From: Tritrichomonas musculus
Taxonomy: Eukaryota; Parabasalia; Tritrichomonadida; Tritrichomonadidae
Direction: 5' to 3'
Length of the DNA stretch: 64,000 nt
NCBI GenBank assembly: GCA_039105265.1
Contig: JAPFFF010000003.1
Span: forward strand, 5,270,001-5,334,000
Shown here: positions 55,815 through 64,000 of the stretch, piece by piece
Layout: every line of letters begins with the position of its first letter
Position numbering within the stretch: position 1 is the first letter of the stretch
The notes under the pieces: generated by a model
Databases searched by the model: none
The model's input: only the letters and a program-made list of their open reading frames with translations
What the model was told of the DNA's origin: nothing
Translations under genes and position numbers: made by a program

Positions 55815-56527
55815 AGTCGTCCAAAAAAAAATTGATAGGAAATTTGAGAGAAAATAACGAACTAAATACCAAAAATTGAGAACTTTTTCTCAATTAGATC
55901 ATTCAATAATAATTGAGAGAATTTTTCAATTCTCAGAATTTTCTTTTCCCATTCAATAAAACTGCATTTTTGAGACAAAAATATCGGCATTGAAACGGAT
56001 GTTCTTCCAAAAAATATCAACCGTAGATACAATTTAAGACGAGGAATATAAACTCAAACGACATAAAGACGACCAGAGAGTGCCAATTGCATGAAAGCAG
56101 CTACCAAATAGATTCAAGGAAAAATATCGTTCAAAAATCAACAAAGAATACCTCAGAAACTTAGTATTCATACCAAGTATTATGTAAGTGTAGTGGTGAA
56201 TTACTTTTCTGGAAAAATCCGAGCTAAACATACAAACAGAATTTCTTGATTTTTCAATATAAATAGTTAAAATGAAGCAAACAACTGCACAAGGAAGAAA
56301 TGTGCTTTAAAACGTGGATCTGGAAGGAAAAGGTTGCATAATTCACAGGAGAAATCAGTTTAAATTTTAATAAAAAAACACTTTTTGAATTGCCAAAAAA
56401 AGATTGATTTAAACCGTATTTTTTTCAGAGAATGTAAAATATTTTTCAAAAACAAAAAATATGAAATTGAATAGTGAGATTAGGTATTGAATATAATTCC
56501 TATCAATCTTTTTTTGGAACACTCTAG
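55815..56527. mobile_element. Inverted-repeat element, about 0.7 kb
   Basis: GTCCAAAAAAAAATTGATAG at 55817 is inverted near 56498-56525 (TTCCAAAAAAAGATTGATAG). The interior has unplaced coding-like scraps on the plus strand (about 56030-56180). No TSD found. Confidence 0.4.
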
Positions 56528-57267
56528 ATTTATTGAAAAATTCAAAGAATTTGTGGATCATTTTCCTCAAATAATTATCAATAATTGAATGAAATTCCGA
56601 GGATGAGATTTCTACGGACTTTTTGGTTCCAGTTTAGATTGATATAAATTTGATATTAATATCACAAAATTTCTTATCTAGAGAAAGGAGAACGGAGAGA
56701 CGGTTATGACAAAGATTTTTTTCGGCTTATTTTATATAAATATAAATATAATATTATATATTGAATAATTCTTAATAAGAAACCAAAAATAAATATCGTA
56801 GGGAAACAAAGATATTCACAAAATAAAAGTTATGAAAAAGTTAATAAATTGAATTGTAATGATAGATTTTTAATTCAATTTCTTGTAACATTTAGATATC
56901 AAAATTGTTACAAAGAATCTGTGCAAGTTGTATAATTATTTTTCATAGTTTATGATTTTATCTATTTTTTTATATTGTATACAAACTATATCATGTGAAT
57001 TAAAACATATGTGTACAAGGTGATCATTTCCCATGATTTTATATAATTATTATTGTTTTTAAATATAATATATATATTAATAAATATATATAATATAATA
57101 ATAAAAAAGTATTCTTTTTATTTTAGGATAAAAGTAAATTTATATTTATTGTTATTTGAATTCAATATAATCGTATTATTTTAAAATGACGATTATTAAT
57201 GATTATTTATTCACCATATAATATCGGTTATTTAATAAGGTGAATATTTAATCTTATATTAATCGTT

Positions 57268-57423
57268 ATAACGGATTTCATTTTACTCAAGGTTAATTAT
57301 TCACCTTTATATAATCAAAATAACGGATTTTTTTTTACTCGAGGTTAATTATTGACTATAATTTTATCGAAATAACGACTTTTATTTTACTAGAGGCGAG
57401 TTATTAACCATATATTTATCTGA
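57268..57423. repeat. Three-copy 52-bp tandem repeat
   Basis: Units starting ATAACGGATTT / ATAACGACTTT with ACTCGAGGTTAATTATT recur at 57268, 57320 and 57372 and are moderately diverged. A weaker, older unit may precede them from about 57185. Confidence 0.6.
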
Positions 57424-58723
57424 AATATTATTTTTTTGAACTTTATTTATCTTCATATTTTCTGAAATATATATGATTAATATTTTTTATTAAATTAAAA
57501 TAAGAATATAAAGATATATTTAATTATATAATATATATTTAATTCTTAAAAACACCAAGATAATTAAATTTATTTATAAAAAATCAAAATTTTTAAGTAT
57601 TTCTCCAAAAATACCGAATAATTATTTAATATAATAATTAATCGCATATTAAATAATATGAAAAAATTAAAAATATAAAAATATAATAAAAATATTTGGG
57701 AAATACCAAGATATTGTTTTAATTATTAAAAAATACTTCATTCATGAATATATTATCATGTTCCTTTAATATACATAAAACAACTCATAAAATAAAATTT
57801 ATATAATATGAAATATATATATTAAAAAAATAAATTGAAATATCCTCATATTAAACAAATGATCAATAATATTTCAGTTCTGAAAAATTAATGATAGAAA
57901 GATAAAACTATAAAAAATAAAAGCTATACATGATCTACATCATCATAATAATTATATCTTAAAACAATTTTACACTTTTTCCTATTAAATTTTCAAAATA
58001 AAATTTTCGCATTAATTGTAAACGGACCTTGTACACATAATCTCTTTCATTTTTATTTTATCTTAACAAAAATGACATAAATCACTTTTTTTACTATTAT
58101 ATTTTTATATAATGACATACTAAAATGTTATGCTTAATTATTTAGTATATATTTTATAAATATTTTTTTCAAATCTAAAAAAAAATTAAAAGAGCTTACC
58201 CAGCCTGTTAAATTGATTAAATATTGGATTTTTATATGATATATTTCAAATTTGAAGCCAAAATATATGATAAATTAGATTGAGGAAAAAGGCTAAAATA
58301 GTAAAGTAAAGGTGGGAAATATTATTTATTACTGATGTAATAATTAATAAAACTTGCATATTTTAATAAATATTAAAATTATAATAAAAATATTTATTAA
58401 TAGGCTTCATTTTGATAAATTAATATAAATGCAGATTTAATGGTAAAGAAATACAAATGTTTTATAAAAAAAATCCTACTTTAATACATTGTATGATGGA
58501 ATTTCATGAAAATTAATAATTGAATATGAAAGATTTATTTTATATGAAATTGTTATCAAAATTGACTCTTGTACGATGATATTTAATTTAAAATTTTTTA
58601 TTGATGATTGAGAATGTAAAATTGAACTATTTTTATCTTTATATAAATGAAATATTTATTTTTAATATTTTATATATGAACAAATATAAATATCAAATTT
58701 ATATAAATGTCATTGTAATAAGT
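57424..58723. other. Gene-free AT-rich stretch
   Basis: No ORF or recognised repeat between the tandem array and the 470-bp repeat. Confidence 0.5.
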
Positions 58724-59194
58724 TTATATTGTATAAATTATCCATAAATAAAATAAAAAAAATTCTTAAAAAAAAAAGAAATTATCTCAAATAAATATCG
58801 TAATTGAGAGTAATTGAATAGAAATAAATAATTTATTCAAAATCTTTCAAAAAAAATTTAATGATTATTTATTCTTTCTTAGGAAATAAATAAAAATGCA
58901 TACGCTGAATTTCTTTTCTGGCAGGGTCAATTGGGTTATAATACCATCACTAATCTTTTTTCTAAACGATTTCTTAATTTCACATACCTATTTATGAAAA
59001 TCAGATACAGATAACATATAATTTCCATTATTTGAACAATAAATGTATTTTTAATAATGCAAATTCATTTAACTATGATTAAAAAATATTAATATTAACA
59101 AATATCGAAAAAATGACTATTAATTAATTATATAAAATCATTTTAATATATTTTTTAACGTACAAAAAAAAACCGTCTTCGTTCTCCTTTATAT
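58724..59194 (-). repeat. 470-bp repeat, copy 2 (inverted relative to 24573-25042)
   Basis: Near-identical reverse complement of 24573-25042, ending at AAAGGAGAACG-type terminus 59187-59194. Only about five substitutions by eye. Confidence 0.85.
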
Positions 59195-59203
59195 ATTAAA
59201 TAT

Positions 59204-59493
59204 CCTGTCCAAGATACCTACTCTAGAGTAGGTAAAAATATCTTGAACCATTCAAATTGTTTTGGACAGACTGAAAATTTTGAATTAGCTCATTGAAAAT
59301 AATATAAAAAACAAATAAAAAATTTCAAAGAATTTATTTTAAATTTCATTAACTTCATACAAAATTTTCAGTTGTACCAATTGTAATTTGACTTTTAATT
59401 ATATTCATTTCAGTCAAAGACAATTTGAATCGGTCCAAGACATTTCAACTTACTGTATATAAGATATGCAATTTCAAAAAAAGATTTTGGACA
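59204..59493. repeat. Small inverted-repeat unit with a perfect 20-bp palindrome
   Basis: TACCTACTCTAGAGTAGGTA (59215-59234) is a perfect palindrome. Around it TCTTGAACC.TTCAAATTGT (about 59242) is inverted at about 59400-59440, and TGTCCAA(G/A)AT(A/C) occurs at both outer edges (59206 and, inverted, 59493). May be a short MITE just downstream of the Cys-rich gene. Confidence 0.4.
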
Positions 59494-59564
59494 ATTATAT
59501 TTATTATGAATTGAATTAGAAGTGTTTTTTTTATTAAAAAAAGTTAAAATTTGTTACTTTTAAC

Positions 59565-62500
59565 TTATATAGAATTTGCACCTGCATCATTTTCAGCATC
59601 GCTACTATTATTATCATTCTTCTTCTTACGAATTATAAGAAATACGACAACACCAATAATAGCTCCAACTACAACGATTACTCCAATTACAATACCTGCA
59701 ATAGCAGCTCCTGAAAGGCCTCCTCCACCACCCTTTTTATCTTCATGATGCACATACAATTGGACGACTGAAGATTCTCCACGCTCTATCGTTCTACAGT
59801 CTCTTGCATTAAATTGAGAATCTGTTTCTACGAATTTTTCCAAATAATTGGAGCATTCATATTTAGCATTATCAATAAGATCAATTTTATCAGGGCCAAG
59901 CTCAATTTCGGTTACAATGAATTCCATATCTTCTGATATTTTTGCTTTACTTGAATCTCTCCTCTTTACAGTCCATGAATCTATTTGAGGAGCCATAACA
60001 AAATTACTTTGTATAGGACATTTTGGTTTTTCTGCATCTTGCTTGCTATAGAAGAAGATTAAATAATTATATTTATTATTTCCATCAACATTAAAAACAG
60101 AACCAACACCAATTTCTGCATTTTTGATTTCTGCTTGTTCGATTGCAAAGTTACAATTATCATTAATTACAAGTTTATCAATTTGAGCCATACCATAACC
60201 ATAAAAAATGACTGAGTTTGAGCTTTTAATTTGCATTTCTTTAACATGAACAGAATTTTGACTTGCAATCATTTTCATTTTACCTGTTGGAATAATTGTA
60301 CCAATTGTAATTTGACTTTCATCATCTTTAATTAACTTTGATTGTAGTGACTGTATATGTATATCTTTCTTTCCAACAATTGTTAATGATGCTGAATTTG
60401 CTAATGAGAGGCTGGCTCCATATTCACATAATATTTGAGCTTTTGTTTGATCATTTTCTGGCTGGATTTTAACATTTTGGTCCCTATTTGAAACTGGGAT
60501 TCTCAATTCAATCTTTGCATCGTTTGGATTGTTTATAATGACTTCTGAAATAGCTCGATTAATAACAGTATAAAAAGTATCAGAAGAACTAGTATCTTTA
60601 AGGTCAAGGGTCTGAACTCCTTTTTTAATTTCACCATCAAACTTTTCACCACCTAGGGACAAAGAAGGTCCATTTGACCCTGCAATACATTTTTTATCAT
60701 CACTTTCAATAAAGCCAGTTTCGCATTCATAACAGTTTCCTACATAATTACATATTTTGCAGTTTTCAACTTCACATGGTGTAGTTCGGCAATATAATTC
60801 ACCTAATGAGTCAATATATAGCGTGTATCCTTCAGCACACTTTGCACATTGGCTATATTCATCGAGAAGATAATTATCTTCGCATTGCAAGCACTCGTAT
60901 TTTGAGTTACATTTAGTACAATGACCAAGTTCTTCGCAAGAAACAGCTACGCATTTAAATTCTTCTGTCGAATCATCTTGTTGGTATCCTTCAGCACATT
61001 TGGTACACTTCTTTTTGTCATCCAAAGCGTATTCTACATTGCATTTTTCACATTCTGTTTCTGTGCTGCATACTGAGCAATGTTCAACTTTACAATTACT
61101 CATTATACAAGTGAACTGAGATGCTGAAGAATCTGATTCATATCCATCAATACAACTTTCGCATCCTTTTGAATAATCAATTGCATAAGGAGATTTACAT
61201 TGTGCACATTCAGTTGTTGAGGCGCATTTTAAGCAATTATTAATATTACATCCATTGGTTATACAAGTAAATTCTTGAGCATCTTTATCTTGGAAATAAC
61301 CCTCTATACACTTGTTACATTGCTTGTTTTCGTCAACAGTGTAAGGACTTTGACATTCCTCGCATGTTGTTGAAGATGAGCCACATTTATTACAATGCTT
61401 GATAGCTGAACAATCTATTTGCTTGCATGTAAATTCTTCAGAATTTGGATCCTTTTCATAACCATCTTCACATGCATCACATCCGCCTTTGGAATCAACA
61501 ACATATGGAGATTGGCATCGTTCGCATATGGTCGACGATGAACCACATTGAATACATTGTTTAATAGCTGAGCAATCAATCTTCTTACAAGTAAAATCTT
61601 CAACATTTGGATCTTTTTCATACCCTGTTGTACAAGCGTCACATCCACCGTTTTCATCTATTTCATATGTTTCTTCGCATGTTTTACATTCTGTATCTGA
61701 TTTGCATATCTTACAATGAGCAAAATTACATTTTAATTCGATACATGTATCAGTATCATAATCATAACGGTAATTATCAATACAATCATCGCAATCTGTT
61801 ACGCCAGCAAAAGTTATCAATTTATATGGTAACTCGCATTCGAGACATTTAGTAGGCTGATCACATTTTGTGCAGTGGGATGGGCATATTGCTTTGCATA
61901 CTACTTTACCATTTTCAATTATTTCTTCCCAACTTTCTCTGCATTTATTGCACAAGTTTTGATCATTTTTTATATATGGCCATTTGCATTCATTGCATGT
62001 ATCAGCAGGTTCACATTTATCGCAATTTTCATCATCACATGTTAATTTGCATTTATGCGTAGTTTCATCCTTATGATAACCCTCAGCACATTTGAGACAT
62101 CTTTGATTACCATCTTCAGTGACAAAATCATATCCAACTTCGCATTCTGAGCAACTATACTTATTTGATGTATCGCATTTTTTACAGTTTTCGTAACCTT
62201 CTTCACATTCTGGTGGATGACATTCTCTAATTTTAATTCCAGCTTCATTTGTAGTGGTGGACAATTCATATCCTTCTTTACAATAATAGCAAATACCGTC
62301 ACCTGCTTCTGTTTGAGACATTTCAAAGCCTTTTTGGCATGTTTGGCAACTAGATGAGGTTGAGCATTTTAGGCATCCATTAGAATCATCTGCACATTTA
62401 GCATAAACACACATTGAATCTAGCATTGCGTAATCAGTATCGCAATCGTCGCATCTACCATAATCATCAAGCTTGTAACCTTTATCGCACAATATGCATT

Positions 62501-62582
62501 TGATACCATCACATGCAGCGCAATTAGGAATACCACAACTACTGGATAATAGTTTTAAGGAGAGCAAAAACAAAGAAAGCAT
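59565..62582 (-). CDS. Cys-rich (EGF/furin-like) surface protein with membrane anchor
   Basis: 1005 aa. Signal peptide at 1-15 (MLSLFLLSLKLLSSSCG). About 17 repeats of 38-45 residues with CxxC pairs and a ..GYE.D.....C..C pattern fill residues 16-640, recalling furin-like/VSP-type repeats. Neighbouring units around 330-420 are almost duplicates. A non-repetitive part, about 645-940, is beta-rich and Cys-poor. A transmembrane helix follows GGGGGLSGAAIAGIVIG, then a short tail RKKKNDNNSSDAEND. It is therefore a type I surface protein, probably an adhesin or coat protein. The anchor resembles that of the BspA-like protein at 9335-10813. Confidence 0.9.
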   Translation of the reverse strand: MLSLFLLSLKLLSSSCGIPNCAACDGIKCILCDKGYKLDDYGRCDDCDTDYAMLDSMCVYAKCADDSNGCLKCSTSSSCQTCQKGFEMSQTEAGDGICYYCKEGYELSTTTNEAGIKIRECHPPECEEGYENCKKCDTSNKYSCSECEVGYDFVTEDGNQRCLKCAEGYHKDETTHKCKLTCDDENCDKCEPADTCNECKWPYIKNDQNLCNKCRESWEEIIENGKVVCKAICPSHCTKCDQPTKCLECELPYKLITFAGVTDCDDCIDNYRYDYDTDTCIELKCNFAHCKICKSDTECKTCEETYEIDENGGCDACTTGYEKDPNVEDFTCKKIDCSAIKQCIQCGSSSTICERCQSPYVVDSKGGCDACEDGYEKDPNSEEFTCKQIDCSAIKHCNKCGSSSTTCEECQSPYTVDENKQCNKCIEGYFQDKDAQEFTCITNGCNINNCLKCASTTECAQCKSPYAIDYSKGCESCIDGYESDSSASQFTCIMSNCKVEHCSVCSTETECEKCNVEYALDDKKKCTKCAEGYQQDDSTEEFKCVAVSCEELGHCTKCNSKYECLQCEDNYLLDEYSQCAKCAEGYTLYIDSLGELYCRTTPCEVENCKICNYVGNCYECETGFIESDDKKCIAGSNGPSLSLGGEKFDGEIKKGVQTLDLKDTSSSDTFYTVINRAISEVIINNPNDAKIELRIPVSNRDQNVKIQPENDQTKAQILCEYGASLSLANSASLTIVGKKDIHIQSLQSKLIKDDESQITIGTIIPTGKMKMIASQNSVHVKEMQIKSSNSVIFYGYGMAQIDKLVINDNCNFAIEQAEIKNAEIGVGSVFNVDGNNKYNYLIFFYSKQDAEKPKCPIQSNFVMAPQIDSWTVKRRDSSKAKISEDMEFIVTEIELGPDKIDLIDNAKYECSNYLEKFVETDSQFNARDCRTIERGESSVVQLYVHHEDKKGGGGGLSGAAIAGIVIGVIVVVGAIIGVVVFLIIRKKKNDNNSSDAENDAGANSI

Positions 62583-62595
62583 TTTCCAAAAAAGA

Positions 62596-62601
62596 AAATG
62601 A
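62596..62601 (-). promoter_or_regulatory. Initiator-like motif (TCATTT) of the Cys-rich gene
   Basis: Minus-strand TCATTT lies 13 nt before the ATG at 62582 and fits TCA-Py-(T/A). Confidence 0.5.
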
Positions 62602-63315
62602 TGATTTTATCGACCACTTCACATAATGTTCAATAAAGGTTTTCAACGTTTCATTTAATCGACTACTTTCTATGATTCTCATAGTTTTTAATTCAAACAA
62701 CAATTGAATTATATATAACCTTAAGATTAAATTTTAATGAACTTCTTTTTTTATTTCAAAATTGCTTTACTTCATCATTTACAATATGTAAAATAATAGT
62801 AAAACCTAGGCTTTTGAGTCCAGTGAACTGAATGCCCTTTTTTGACTTTTTGATAAGAGTTGTCACTTTTTTATGGACAAAAAACGAGTTTTTTTATCGT
62901 GTTTTTATTCAATTTTTTGAAAAAAAATAGCCAAATACTTTTTTTTTGGATAGTTTGATCTTTTTTAAGAAAATAAGTTAATGATACATAATGATTAGCT
63001 ATTTTATAATAAAATGCTTTTTTCAATACTATTTTAAATAATAGCGAACAAATAATGATACAAAAAGTTTAAAATCATATTTTATATTTAAAAAAAATTC
63101 TATATATATTTGGTATATTATATTCAAATTTACTATTGAAAATTTGAGAGCTGTCCAAAATTGAAACAAAGTATCCAAAATTGGATTTTTTGGATAGTAT
63201 CAAGTTCTCAAAAATTTGTGGACACATTTATGTATCCATTCCAAACTTTTTGAATATAAATACGTTTGGACACATAAGCCTAGAGTTAAACTAATCATCT
63301 TGATTAATTATAATT

Positions 63316-63364
<49 letters not shown>

Positions 63365-64000
63365 AATTGAATTATCGTATTCATTTTGTATTTTTTATGG
63401 CATAGAGTCTTTATAATTTTAAATAGTGTAAGACCAATTATAATTTTGAAAATCTGACTTTATACAAGTCAAAACTTTATTTATTATCAATAATGAAAAT
63501 GCATAACCTTTTAAATAGTTTTTTTTATTTAGCCAATACTCGGTATAAATCGCAGGTATTACTTTTTATTGGTAGTTAAATCTTTAATACCATTATTGAG
63601 TTTTCAAAGTCAAAAAAATTTTTTTGAATCAAGCATTCAAATTTTTTTTTTTGACTTAAATTTTTGATAAAAAAAATTTTTTAAGTTGTTCTTCGAAGAA
63701 AAACCGCAAATGATTTTTTATTTATTAATTTTTTTGATCCTTTTTTTTGTACCGACCCTATCTTTATTTCATGTTTAATGCTATTCTTTTGGAGAATATA
63801 TTTATCATGTGTTGTAAGATCATTTAAAGTTTAAGTATTTTTCTACTGAAAATGATAATAATTTTCTTTAAGATGAGCTAATTTACAACTTTTCTTTTTT
63901 CTGTTGTTGAATTGGTAGAGAAGTGCATTTTCAATCTTTTTTTTTTTTTAAAAAAAAGAAAAAGAAAAACAATGAATAACTTGTTGTGAAATTAAAAAGC
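62602..64000. other. Right-hand gene-free flank with 43-nt poly(A)
   Basis: A+T-rich with no gene. 63321-63363 is an uninterrupted run of 43 A. Just before it, 63150-63280 has several (T/G)GTCCAAA / GGACACAT words in both orientations, similar to those near 59206. The run to the window end shows no tRNA or ORF. Confidence 0.5.

Larger units (their letters stand above)
56690..59194. mobile_element. Putative element with AAAGGAGAACG ends (2.5 kb)
   Basis: Left terminus AAAGGAGAACGGAGAGACGG at 56691; right terminus, inverted, AAAGGAGAACGAAGACGG at 59194. The right 470 bp are the repeat also found at 24573-25042. Interior A+T-rich, no ORF, with a 52-bp tandem array (57268-57423). Ends are imperfect and no TSD was seen, so pairing is tentative. 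Confidence 0.4.

Noticed and set aside
63900-63945. tRNA-like phrase TTGAATTGGTAGAGAAGTGC near the right edge
   Set aside because: Only an A-box-like match; no B box or acceptor stem follows.

Overview
The window is very A+T-rich nuclear DNA. Its gene repertoire points to a parabasalid (trichomonad), most likely Tritrichomonas or a close relative. The evidence is: intron-poor protein kinases, BspA-like leucine-rich-repeat surface proteins, a kinase carrying a long Sel1 array, a PP2A B56 subunit, short 5' leaders with TCA-pyrimidine-(T/A) initiator-like motifs just upstream of several ATGs, and a heavy load of Polinton, hAT, mariner and TTAA-target (Kolobok-like) elements. The organism call is inferred from gene content; no rRNA or other marker gene is present.

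Layout. 1-15.3 kb is a gene-dense block: a partial kinase (-), a DYRK-type kinase (+), a class II DnaJ/Hsp40 (+), an RCC1-like/kinase fusion (+), two BspA-like LRR proteins (-) and an orphan 215-aa ORF (-). 15.3-31.1 kb has no convincing gene. It is a nest of non-autonomous DNA elements, several with clear terminal inverted repeats (TIRs) and target-site duplications (TSDs): two hAT-like elements with 8-bp TSDs, a TTAA-flanked element, a fold-back element with 459-bp arms, and one copy of a 470-bp repeat. 31.1-34.5 kb is a transposon with a D(2)H-type transposase, bounded by TTAA. 34.9-39.7 kb is a graveyard: a GC-rich Polinton capsid fossil, a broken hAT transposase, an unidentified pseudogene and a mariner tail.

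41.1-45.1 kb holds a convergent pair: a PP2A B56-like subunit (+) and an unusual BTB-like/coiled-coil/Hsp40-C-terminal fusion without a J domain (-). 45.1-50.1 kb is again repeat-rich, with three abutting inverted-repeat elements and small MITEs. 50.6-54.8 kb is a giant kinase/Sel1 gene, followed by a kinase-tail fragment and a broken papain-like protease gene. 56.7-59.2 kb carries a second, inverted, nearly identical copy of the 470-bp repeat. 59.6-62.6 kb is a large Cys-rich surface protein (-) whose C-terminal membrane anchor resembles that of one BspA-like protein.

The host genes fall into two groups: signalling and proteostasis (kinases, PP2A subunit, Hsp40s) and cell surface (BspA-like, Cys-rich). 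No operon or pathway cluster is evident. The most unusual items are the J-less BTB/Hsp40 fusion, the pair of nearly identical 470-bp inverted repeats 34 kb apart, and the layered TTAA and TATAGTTGGTGG transposon families. All calls come from reading the sequence; no database search was done.
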